A DNA stretch of 22,502 bases from Tritrichomonas musculus (lineage: Eukaryota > Parabasalia > Tritrichomonadida > Tritrichomonadidae): the NCBI GenBank assembly GCA_039105265.1, contig JAPFFF010000450.1:1-22502 (forward strand), in the 5' to 3' direction. The notes below the pieces were generated by a model, which worked only from the letters and a program-made list of their open reading frames with translations, ran no database searches and was not told where the DNA came from. Positions 11,135 to 22,422 of this stretch are shown piece after piece (the first letter of the stretch is position 1; each line of letters opens with the position of its first letter). The position numbers and the translations under genes were made by a program.

Positions 11135-12706
11135 CACAAATCTCAAACACTTTTGTAAGATAATTAAAAACGATTTCGAAATTAAGTAAAATCAGTAAAA
11201 ATTAAAGCTTAATCTCAGTTATTCTTAATCTAACATTTCTCACAAATGAACAGAGTTAAATAAAACACAAATCTCAAACACTTTTATAAGATAATTAAAA
11301 ACGATTTCGAAATTAAGTAAAATCAATAAAAATTAAAGCTTAATCTCAGTTATTCTTAATCTAACATTTCTCACAAATGAACAGAGTTAAATAAAACACA
11401 AATCTCAAACACTTTTGTAAGATAATTAAAAACGATTTCGAAATTAAGTAAAATCAGTAAAAATTAAAGCTTAATCTCAGTTATTCTTAATCTAACATTT
11501 CTCACAAATGAACAGAGTTAAATAAAACACAAATCTCAAACACTTTTGTAAGATAATTAAAAACGATTTCGAAATTAAGTAAAATCAGTAAAAATTAAAG
11601 CTTAATCTCAGTTATTCTTATTCAAACGTTTCTCACAAATGAACAGAGTTAAATAAAACATAAATCTCAAACACTTTTGTAAGATAATTAAAAACGATTT
11701 CGAAATTAAGTAAAATCAGTAAAAATTAAAGCTTAATCTCAGTTATTCTTAATCTAACATTTCTCACAAATGAACAGAGTTAAATAAAACACAAATCTCA
11801 AACACTTTTGTAAGATAATTAAAAACGATTTCGAAATTAAGTAAAATCAGTAAAAATTAAAGCTTAATCTCAGTTATTCTTAATCTAACATTTCTCACAA
11901 ATGAACAGAGTTAAATAAAACATAAATCTCAAACACTTTTGTAAGATAATTAAAAACGATTTCGAAATTAAGTAAAATCAGTAAAAATTAAAGCTTAATC
12001 TCAGTTATTCTTAATCTAACATTTCTCACAAATGAACAGAGTTAAATAAAACACAAATCTCAAACACTTTTGTAAGATAATTAAAAACGATTTCGAAATT
12101 AAGTAAAATCAGTAAAAATTAAAGCTTAATCTCAGTTATTCTTAATCTAACATTTCTCACAAATGAACAGAGTTAAATAAAACACAAATCTCAAACACTT
12201 TTATAAGATAATTAAAAACGATTTCGAAATTAAGTAAAATCAGTAAAAATTAAAGCTTAATCTCAGTTATTCTTAATCTAACATTTCTCACAAATGAACA
12301 GAGTTAAATAAAACACAAATCTCAAACACTTTTGTAAGATAATTAAAAACGATTTCGAAATTAAGTAAAATCAGTAAAAATTAAAGCTTAATCTCAGTTA
12401 TTCTTATTCAAACGTTTCTCACAAATGAACAGAGTTAAATAAAACACAAATCTCAAACACTTTTGTAAGATAATTAAAAACGATTTCGAAATTAAGTAAA
12501 ATCAGTAAAAATTAAAGCTTAATCTCAGTTATTCTTATTCAAACGTTTCTCACAAATGAACAGAGTTAAATAAAACACAAATCTCAAACACTTTTGTAAG
12601 ATAATTATAAACGATTTCGAAATTAAGTAAAATCAGTAAAAATTAAAGCTTAATCTCAGTTATTCTTATTCAAACGTTTCTCACAAATGAACAGAGTTAA
12701 ATAAAA

Positions 12707-12837
12707 CACAAATCTCAAACACTTTTGTAAGATAATTAAAAACGATTTCGAAATTAAGTAAAATCAATAAAAATTAAAGCTTAATCTCAGTTATTCTTAT
12801 TCAAACGTTTCTCACAAATGAACAGAGTTAAATAAAA
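12707..12837 (+). repeat. Unusual P-L monomer
   Basis: The P change (AATAAAAATTAAAGC, a61 without the other B bases) is joined here to an L right part. The other P monomers (3799, 6550, 10218, 11266, 15873, 16921, 20327) all have N. It is an independent mutation or a short recombinant. Its partner at 18231 in the second large copy is an ordinary R-L monomer. Confidence 0.8.
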
Positions 12838-13492
12838 CACAAATCTCAAACACTTTTGTAAGATAATTATAAACGATTTCGAAATTAAGTAAAATCAGTA
12901 AAAATTAAAGCTTAATCTCAGTTATTCTTAATCTAACATTTCTCACAAATGAACAGAGTTAAATAAAACACAAATCTCAAACACTTTTGTAAGATAATTA
13001 AAAACGATTTCGAAATTAAGTAAAATCAGTAAAAATTAAAGCTTAATCTCAGTTATTCTTAATCTAACATTTCTCACAAATGAACAGAGTTAAATAAAAC
13101 ACAAATCTCAAACACTTTTGTAAGATAATTAAAAACGATTTCGAAATTAAGTAAAATCAGTAAAAATTAAAGCTTAATCTCAGTTATTCTTATTCAAACG
13201 TTTCTCACAAATGAACAGAGTTAAATAAAACACAAATCTCAAACACTTTTGTAAGATAATTAAAAACGATTTCGAAATTAAGTAAAATCAGTAAAAATTA
13301 AAGCTTAATCTCAGTTATTCTTATTCAAACGTTTCTCACAAATGAACAGAGTTAAATAAAACACAAATCTCAAACACTTTTGTAAGATAATTAAAAACGA
13401 TTTCGAAATTAAGTAAAATCAGTAAAAATTAAAGCTTAATCTCAGTTATTCTTAATCTAACATTTCTCACAAATGAACAGAGTTAAATAAAA

Positions 13493-14147
13493 CACAAATC
13501 TCAAACACTTTTATAAGATAATTAAAAACGATTTCGAAATTAAGTAAAATCAGTAAAAATTAAAGCTTAATCTCAATTATTCTTATTCAAACGTTTCTCA
13601 CAAATGAACAGAGTTAAATAAAACACAAATCTCAAACACTTTTGTAAGATAATTAAAAACGATTTCGAAATTAAGTAAAATCAGTAAAAATTAAAGCTTA
13701 ATCTCAGTTATTCTTATTCAAACGTTTCTCACAAATGAACAGAGTTAAATAAAACACAAATCTCAAACACTTTTGTAAGATAATTAAAAACGATTTCGAA
13801 ATTAAGTAAAATCAGTAAAAATTAAAGCTTAATCTCAGTTATTCTTAATCTAACATTTCTCACAAATGAACAGAGTTAAATAAAACACAAATCTCAAACA
13901 CTTTTGTAAGATAATTAAAAACGATTTCGAAATTAAGTAAAATCAATAAAGATTAAATCGCAATATCAATTATTCTTATTCAAACGTTTCTCACAAGTGA
14001 ACAGAGTTAAATAAAACACAAATCTCAAACACTTTTGTAAGATAATTAAAAACGATTTCGAAATTAAGTAAAATCAATAAAGATTAAAGCTTAATCTCAG
14101 TTATTCTTAATCTAACATTTCTCACAAATGAACAGAGTTAAATAAAA
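13493..14147 (+). repeat. Higher-order anchor cassette, copy 4
   Basis: a21-L, L, N, B-L-g, H-N. It starts 4,192 bp (32 monomers) after copy 3. The first monomer has a private a84 (CTCAATT instead of CTCAGTT) not present in the other four copies. Confidence 0.92.
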
Positions 14148-14409
14148 CACAAATCTCAAACACTTTTGTAAGATAATTAAAAACGATTTCGAAATTAAGT
14201 AAAATCAGTAAAAATTAAAGCTTAATCTCAGTTATTCTTATTCAAACGTTTCTCACAAATGAACAGAGTTAAATAAAACATAAATCTCAAACACTTTTGT
14301 AAGATAATTAAAAACGATTTCGAAATTAAGTAAAATCAGTAAAAATTAAAGCTTAATCTCAGTTATTCTTAATCTAACATTTCTCACAAATGAACAGAGT
14401 TAAATAAAA

Positions 14410-15326
14410 CACAAATCTCAAACACTTTTATAAGATAATTAAAAACGATTTCGAAATTAAGTAAAATCAGTAAAAATTAAAGCTTAATCTCAGTTATTCT
14501 TAATCTAACATTTCTCACAAATGAACAGAGTTAAATAAAACACAAATCTCAAACACTTTTGTAAGATAATTAAAAACGATTTCGAAATTAAGTAAAATCA
14601 ATAAAGATTAAAGCTTAATCTCAGTTATTCTTAATCTAACATTTCTCACAAATGAACAGAGTTAAATAAAACACAAATCTCAAACACTTTTGTAAGATAA
14701 TTAAAAACGATTTCGAAATTAAGTAAAATCAGTAAAAATTAAAGCTTAATCTCAGTTATTCTTATTCAAACGTTTCTCACAAATGAACAGAGTTAAATAA
14801 AACACAAATCTCAAACACTTTTGTAAGATAATTAAAAACGATTTCGAAATTAAGTAAAATCAGTAAAAATTAAAGCTTAATCTCAGTTATTCTTATTCAA
14901 ACGTTTCTCACAAATGAACAGAGTTAAATAAAACACAAATCTCAAACACTTTTGTAAGATAATTAAAAACGATTTCGAAATTAAGTAAAATCAGTAAAAA
15001 TTAAAGCTTAATCTCAGTTATTCTTATTCAAACGTTTCTCACAAATGAACAGAGTTAAATAAAACACAAATCTCAAACACTTTTGTAAGATAATTAAAAA
15101 CGATTTCGAAATTAAGTAAAATCAGTAAAAATTAAAGCTTAATCTCAGTTATTCTTAATCTAACATTTCTCACAAATGAACAGAGTTAAATAAAACACAA
15201 ATCTCAAACACTTTTGTAAGATAATTATAAACGATTTCGAAATTAAGTAAAATCAGTAAAAATTAAAGCTTAATCTCAGTTATTCTTATTCAAACGTTTC
15301 TCACAAATGAACAGAGTTAAATAAAA
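14410..15326 (+). repeat. Seven-monomer junction between the two large copies
   Basis: Types: A-N, H-N, L, L, L, N, t33-L. This stretch lies between the end of the first large copy (14409) and the start of the second (15327). It holds the only H monomer (14541-14671) not preceded by a B monomer. I found no other run in the window with this order. Confidence 0.75.
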
Positions 15327-15457
15327 CACAAATCTCAAACACTTTTGTAAGATAATTAAAAACGATTTCGAAATTAAGTAAAATCAATAAAGATTAAATC
15401 GCAATATCAATTATTCTTATTCAAACGTTTCTCACAAATGAACAGAGTTAAATAAAA

Positions 15458-15610
15458 CACAAATCTCAAACACTTTTGTAAGATAATTAAAAACGATTTC
15501 GAAATTAAGTCAATAAAGATTAAAAAATCAGTAAAATCAATAAAGATTAAAGCTTAATCTCAGTTATTCTTAATCTAACATTTCTCACAAATGAACAGAG
15601 TTAAATAAAA
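15458..15610 (+). repeat. 153-bp H-type monomer with internal insertion
   Basis: It is the longest monomer of the array. After GAAATTAAGT at 15501-15510 comes a 22-bp insert (15511-15532), followed by the normal AAAATCAATAAAGATTAAAG. It is the H monomer of the ten-monomer block, matching 6157-6287 and 9825-9955 apart from the insert. From here to the end of the window the 131-bp register is shifted by 21 bp relative to a perfect ladder from base 1. Confidence 0.93.
15511..15532 (+). repeat. 22-bp template-switch-like insertion
   Basis: The inserted bases read CAATAAAGATTAA then AAAATCAGT. The first part duplicates the H/B-type sequence just downstream. The second part is R-type (g61) sequence that normally lies at this spot in other monomers. 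The insert thus joins scraps of two monomer types in forward then backward order, with AGTAAAATCA as junction homology. Confidence 0.85.
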
Positions 15611-18600
15611 CACAAATCTCAAACACTTTTGTAAGATAATTAAAAACGATTTCGAAATTAAGTAAAATCAGTAAAAATTAAAGCTTAATCTCAGTTATTC
15701 TTAATCTAACATTTCTCACAAATGAACAGAGTTAAATAAAACACAAATCTCAAACACTTTTGTAAGATAATTAAAAACGATTTCGAAATTAAGTAAAATC
15801 AGTAAAAATTAAAGCTTAATCTCAGTTATTCTTAATCTAACATTTCTCACAAATGAACAGAGTTAAATAAAACACAAATCTCAAACACTTTTATAAGATA
15901 ATTAAAAACGATTTCGAAATTAAGTAAAATCAATAAAAATTAAAGCTTAATCTCAGTTATTCTTAATCTAACATTTCTCACAAATGAACAGAGTTAAATA
16001 AAACACAAATCTCAAACACTTTTGTAAGATAATTATAAACGATTTCGAAATTAAGTAAAATCAGTAAAAATTAAAGCTTAATCTCAGTTATTCTTATTCA
16101 AACGTTTCTCACAAATGAACAGAGTTAAATAAAACACAAATCTCAAACACTTTTGTAAGATAATTATAAACGATTTCGAAATTAAGTAAAATCAGTAAAA
16201 ATTAAAGCTTAATCTCAGTTATTCTTAATCTAACATTTCTCACAAATGAACAGAGTTAAATAAAACACAAATCTCAAACACTTTTGTAAGATAATTATAA
16301 ACGATTTCGAAATTAAGTAAAATCAGTAAAAATTAAAGCTTAATCTCAGTTATTCTTATTCAAACGTTTCTCACAAATGAACAGAGTTAAATAAAACACA
16401 AATCTCAAACACTTTTGTAAGATAATTAAAAACGATTTCGAAATTAAGTAAAATCAGTAAAAATTAAAGCTTAATCTCAGTTATTCTTATTCTAACATTT
16501 CTCACAAATGAACAGAGTTAAATAAAACACAAATCTCAAACACTTTTATAAGATAATTAAAAACGATTTCGAAATTAAGTAAAATCAGTAAAAATTAAAG
16601 CTTAATCTCAGTTATTCTTATTCAAACGTTTCTCACAAGTGAACAGAGTTAAATAAAACACAAATCTCAAACACTTTTGTAAGATAATTAAAAACGATTT
16701 CGAAATTAAGTAAAATCAGTAAAAATTAAAGCTTAATCTCAGTTATTCTTAATCTAACATTTCTCACAAATGAACAGAGTTAAATAAAACACAAATCTCA
16801 AACACTTTTGTAAGATAATTAAAAACGATTTCGAAATTAAGTAAAATCAGTAAAAATTAAAGCTTAATCTCAGTTATTCTTAATCTAACATTTCTCACAA
16901 ATGAACAGAGTTAAATAAAACACAAATCTCAAACACTTTTGTAAGATAATTAAAAACGATTTCGAAATTAAGTAAAATCAATAAAAATTAAAGCTTAATC
17001 TCAGTTATTCTTAATCTAACATTTCTCACAAATGAACAGAGTTAAATAAAACACAAATCTCAAACACTTTTGTAAGATAATTAAAAACGATTTCGAAATT
17101 AAGTAAAATCAGTAAAAATTAAAGCTTAATCTCAGTTATTCTTATTCAAACGTTTCTCACAAATGAACAGAGTTAAATAAAACATAAATCTCAAACACTT
17201 TTGTAAGATAATTAAAAACGATTTCGAAATTAAGTAAAATCAGTAAAAATTAAAGCTTAATCTCAGTTATTCTTATTCTAACATTTCTCACAAATGAACA
17301 GAGTTAAATAAAACACAAATCTCAAACACTTTTGTAAGATAATTAAAAACGATTTCGAAATTAAGTAAAATCAGTAAAAATTAAAGCTTAATCTCAGTTA
17401 TTCTTAATCTAACATTTCTCACAAATGAACAGAGTTAAATAAAACACAAATCTCAAACACTTTTGTAAGATAATTAAAAACGATTTCGAAATTAAGTAAA
17501 ATCAGTAAAAATTAAAGCTTAATCTCAGTTATTCTTAATCTAACATTTCTCACAAATGAACAGAGTTAAATAAAACACAAATCTCAAACACTTTTGTAAG
17601 ATAATTAAAAACGATTTCGAAATTAAGTAAAATCAGTAAAAATTAAAGCTTAATCTCAGTTATTCTTAATCTAACATTTCTCACAAATGAACAGAGTTAA
17701 ATAAAACACAAATCTCAAACACTTTTATAAGATAATTAAAAACGATTTCGAAATTAAGTAAAATCAGTAAAAATTAAAGCTTAATCTCAGTTATTCTTAA
17801 TCTAACATTTCTCACAAATGAACAGAGTTAAATAAAACACAAATCTCAAACACTTTTGTAAGATAATTAAAAACGATTTCGAAATTAAGTAAAATCAGTA
17901 AAAATTAAAGCTTAATCTCAGTTATTCTTATTCAAACGTTTCTCACAAATGAACAGAGTTAAATAAAACACAAATCTCAAACACTTTTGTAAGATAATTA
18001 AAAACGATTTCGAAATTAAGTAAAATCAGTAAAAATTAAAGCTTAATCTCAGTTATTCTTATTCAAACGTTTCTCACAAATGAACAGAGTTAAATAAAAC
18101 ACAAATCTCAAACACTTTTGTAAGATAATTAAAAACGATTTCGAAATTAAGTAAAATCAGTAAAAATTAAAGCTTAATCTCAGTTATTCTTATTCAAACG
18201 TTTCTCACAAATGAACAGAGTTAAATAAAACACAAATCTCAAACACTTTTGTAAGATAATTAAAAACGATTTCGAAATTAAGTAAAATCAGTAAAAATTA
18301 AAGCTTAATCTCAGTTATTCTTATTCAAACGTTTCTCACAAATGAACAGAGTTAAATAAAACACAAATCTCAAACACTTTTGTAAGATAATTATAAACGA
18401 TTTCGAAATTAAGTAAAATCAGTAAAAATTAAAGCTTAATCTCAGTTATTCTTAATCTAACATTTCTCACAAATGAACAGAGTTAAATAAAACACAAATC
18501 TCAAACACTTTTGTAAGATAATTAAAAACGATTTCGAAATTAAGTAAAATCAGTAAAAATTAAAGCTTAATCTCAGTTATTCTTAATCTAACATTTCTCA

Positions 18601-19016
18601 CAAATGAACAGAGTTAAATAAAACACAAATCTCAAACACTTTTGTAAGATAATTAAAAACGATTTCGAAATTAAGTAAAATCAGTAAAAATTAAAGCTTA
18701 ATCTCAGTTATTCTTATTCAAACGTTTCTCACAAATGAACAGAGTTAAATAAAACACAAATCTCAAACACTTTTGTAAGATAATTAAAAACGATTTCGAA
18801 ATTAAGTAAAATCAGTAAAAATTAAAGCTTAATCTCAGTTATTCTTATTCAAACGTTTCTCACAAATGAACAGAGTTAAATAAAACACAAATCTCAAACA
18901 CTTTTGTAAGATAATTAAAAACGATTTCGAAATTAAGTAAAATCAGTAAAAATTAAAGCTTAATCTCAGTTATTCTTAATCTAACATTTCTCACAAATGA
19001 ACAGAGTTAAATAAAA

Positions 19017-19671
19017 CACAAATCTCAAACACTTTTATAAGATAATTAAAAACGATTTCGAAATTAAGTAAAATCAGTAAAAATTAAAGCTTAATCTCAG
19101 TTATTCTTATTCAAACGTTTCTCACAAATGAACAGAGTTAAATAAAACACAAATCTCAAACACTTTTGTAAGATAATTAAAAACGATTTCGAAATTAAGT
19201 AAAATCAGTAAAAATTAAAGCTTAATCTCAGTTATTCTTATTCAAACGTTTCTCACAAATGAACAGAGTTAAATAAAACACAAATCTCAAACACTTTTGT
19301 AAGATAATTAAAAACGATTTCGAAATTAAGTAAAATCAGTAAAAATTAAAGCTTAATCTCAGTTATTCTTAATCTAACATTTCTCACAAATGAACAGAGT
19401 TAAATAAAACACAAATCTCAAACACTTTTGTAAGATAATTAAAAACGATTTCGAAATTAAGTAAAATCAATAAAGATTAAATCGCAATATCAATTATTCT
19501 TATTCAAACGTTTCTCACAAGTGAACAGAGTTAAATAAAACACAAATCTCAAACACTTTTGTAAGATAATTAAAAACGATTTCGAAATTAAGTAAAATCA
19601 ATAAAGATTAAAGCTTAATCTCAGTTATTCTTAATCTAACATTTCTCACAAATGAACAGAGTTAAATAAAA
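19017..19671 (+). repeat. Higher-order anchor cassette, copy 5
   Basis: a21-L, L, N, B-L-g, H-N. It starts 5,524 bp after copy 4 (42 monomers plus the 22-bp insertion). It is the last cassette in the window; nothing equivalent appears in the remaining 2.8 kb. Confidence 0.92.
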
Positions 19672-20719
19672 CACAAATCTCAAACACTTTTGTAAGATAA
19701 TTAAAAACGATTTCGAAATTAAGTAAAATCAGTAAAAATTAAAGCTTAATCTCAGTTATTCTTATTCAAACGTTTCTCACAAATGAACAGAGTTAAATAA
19801 AACATAAATCTCAAACACTTTTGTAAGATAATTAAAAACGATTTCGAAATTAAGTAAAATCAGTAAAAATTAAAGCTTAATCTCAGTTATTCTTAATCTA
19901 ACATTTCTCACAAATGAACAGAGTTAAATAAAACACAAATCTCAAACACTTTTGTAAGATAATTAAAAACGATTTCGAAATTAAGTAAAATCAGTAAAAA
20001 TTAAAGCTTAATCTCAGTTATTCTTAATCTAACATTTCTCACAAATGAACAGAGTTAAATAAAACATAAATCTCAAACACTTTTGTAAGATAATTAAAAA
20101 CGATTTCGAAATTAAGTAAAATCAGTAAAAATTAAAGCTTAATCTCAGTTATTCTTAATCTAACATTTCTCACAAATGAACAGAGTTAAATAAAACACAA
20201 ATCTCAAACACTTTTGTAAGATAATTAAAAACGATTTCGAAATTAAGTAAAATCAGTAAAAATTAAAGCTTAATCTCAGTTATTCTTAATCTAACATTTC
20301 TCACAAATGAACAGAGTTAAATAAAACACAAATCTCAAACACTTTTATAAGATAATTAAAAACGATTTCGAAATTAAGTAAAATCAATAAAAATTAAAGC
20401 TTAATCTCAGTTATTCTTAATCTAACATTTCTCACAAATGAACAGAGTTAAATAAAACACAAATCTCAAACACTTTTGTAAGATAATTAAAAACGATTTC
20501 GAAATTAAGTAAAATCAGTAAAAATTAAAGCTTAATCTCAGTTATTCTTATTCAAACGTTTCTCACAAATGAACAGAGTTAAATAAAACACAAATCTCAA
20601 ACACTTTTGTAAGATAATTAAAAACGATTTCGAAATTAAGTAAAATCAGTAAAAATTAAAGCTTAATCTCAGTTATTCTTATTCAAACGTTTCTCACAAA
20701 TGAACAGAGTTAAATAAAA

Positions 20720-21374
20720 CACAAATCTCAAACACTTTTGTAAGATAATTATAAACGATTTCGAAATTAAGTAAAATCAGTAAAAATTAAAGCTTAATCT
20801 CAGTTATTCTTAATCTAACATTTCTCACAAATGAACAGAGTTAAATAAAACACAAATCTCAAACACTTTTGTAAGATAATTAAAAACGATTTCGAAATTA
20901 AGTAAAATCAGTAAAAATTAAAGCTTAATCTCAGTTATTCTTAATCTAACATTTCTCACAAATGAACAGAGTTAAATAAAACACAAATCTCAAACACTTT
21001 TGTAAGATAATTAAAAACGATTTCGAAATTAAGTAAAATCAGTAAAAATTAAAGCTTAATCTCAGTTATTCTTATTCAAACGTTTCTCACAAATGAACAG
21101 AGTTAAATAAAACACAAATCTCAAACACTTTTGTAAGATAATTAAAAACGATTTCGAAATTAAGTAAAATCAGTAAAAATTAAAGCTTATTCTCAATTAT
21201 TCTTAATCTAACATTTCTCACAAATGAACAGAGTTAAATAAAACACAAATCTCAAACACTTTTGTAAGATAATTAAAAACGATTTCGAAATTAAGTAAAA
21301 TCAGTAAAAATTAAAGCGCAATATCAATTATTCTTATTCAAACGTTTCTCACAAATGAACAGAGTTAAATAAAA
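20720..21374 (+). repeat. Five-monomer block ending in the V-J pair, right copy
   Basis: t33-N, N, L, V-N (21113-21243), J-L (21244-21374), the same as 1703-2357. After J the two copies differ. The left one continues L-g, L, N and into an anchor cassette; the right one continues L, then the rare E monomer at 21506. Confidence 0.88.
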
Positions 21375-21505
21375 CACAAATCTCAAACACTTTTGTAAGA
21401 TAATTAAAAACGATTTCGAAATTAAGTAAAATCAGTAAAAATTAAAGCTTAATCTCAGTTATTCTTATTCAAACGTTTCTCACAAATGAACAGAGTTAAA
21501 TAAAA

Positions 21506-21636
21506 CACAAATCTCAAACACTTTTGTAAGATAATTGAAAAAGATTTCGAAATTAATTAAAATCAGTAAAAATTAAAGCTTAATCTCAGTTATTCTTAAT
21601 CTAACATTTCTCACAAATGAACAGAGTTAAATAAAA
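21506..21636 (+). repeat. Rare E-haplotype monomer with N right part
   Basis: It carries g32, a37 and t52 together (ATTGAAAAAGATT and ATTAATTAAAATC), as in the monomer at 1180. Here the A5 run is intact and the right part is N instead of L, so it is not a direct recent copy of the left one. The next monomer (21637-21767) is also unusual, combining t3, t33, L and g112. Confidence 0.9.
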
Positions 21637-22422
21637 CATAAATCTCAAACACTTTTGTAAGATAATTATAAACGATTTCGAAATTAAGTAAAATCAGTAA
21701 AAATTAAAGCTTAATCTCAGTTATTCTTATTCAAACGTTTCTCACAAGTGAACAGAGTTAAATAAAACACAAATCTCAAACACTTTTGTAAGATAATTAA
21801 AAACGATTTCGAAATTAAGTAAAATCAGTAAAAATTAAAGCTTAATCTCAGTTATTCTTAATCTAACATTTCTCACAAATGAACAGAGTTAAATAAAACA
21901 CAAATCTCAAACACTTTTGTAAGATAATTAAAAACGATTTCGAAATTAAGTAAAATCAGTAAAAATTAAAGCTTAATCTCAGTTATTCTTAATCTAACAT
22001 TTCTCACAAATGAACAGAGTTAAATAAAACACAAATCTCAAACACTTTTGTAAGATAATTAAAAACGATTTCGAAATTAAGTAAAATCAGTAAAAATTAA
22101 AGCTTAATCTCAGTTATTCTTAATCTAACATTTCTCACAAATGAACAGAGTTAAATAAAACACAAATCTCAAACACTTTTGTAAGATAATTAAAAACGAT
22201 TTCGAAATTAAGTAAAATCAGTAAAAATTAAAGCTTAATCTCAGTTATTCTTATTCAAACGTTTCTCACAAATGAACAGAGTTAAATAAAACACAAATCT
22301 CAAACACTTTTGTAAGATAATTAAAAACGATTTCGAAATTAAGTAAAATCAGTAAAAATTAAAGCTTAATCTCAGTTATTCTTAATCTAACATTTCTCAC
22401 AAATGAACAGAGTTAAATAAAA

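Larger units (their letters stand above)
9694..14409 (+). repeat. Large segmental duplication, copy 1 (36 monomers)
   Basis: Thirty-six monomers from the B monomer at 9694 to the t3-N monomer at 14279 are collinear with 15327-19933. Offsets are 43 monomers at the start and 42 monomers after one monomer (11397-11527) that is absent from the second copy. By hand I count about eight substitutions at diagnostic sites, one 22-bp insertion and one whole-monomer gap between the copies. That is well over 99% identity apart from the gaps. It contains anchor cassettes 3 (in part) and 4. Confidence 0.83.
15327..19933 (+). repeat. Large segmental duplication, copy 2 (35 monomers)
   Basis: Collinear with 9694-14409, starting 5,633 bp later. 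It differs from copy 1 in several ways: a112 in its B monomer, the 22-bp insertion at 15511-15532, t94 in the monomers at 16397 and 17183, loss of one monomer after 16921-17051, and a few single-base variants. It carries the third copy of the ten-monomer block (15458-16789) and the fifth anchor cassette (19017-19671). Confidence 0.83.
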
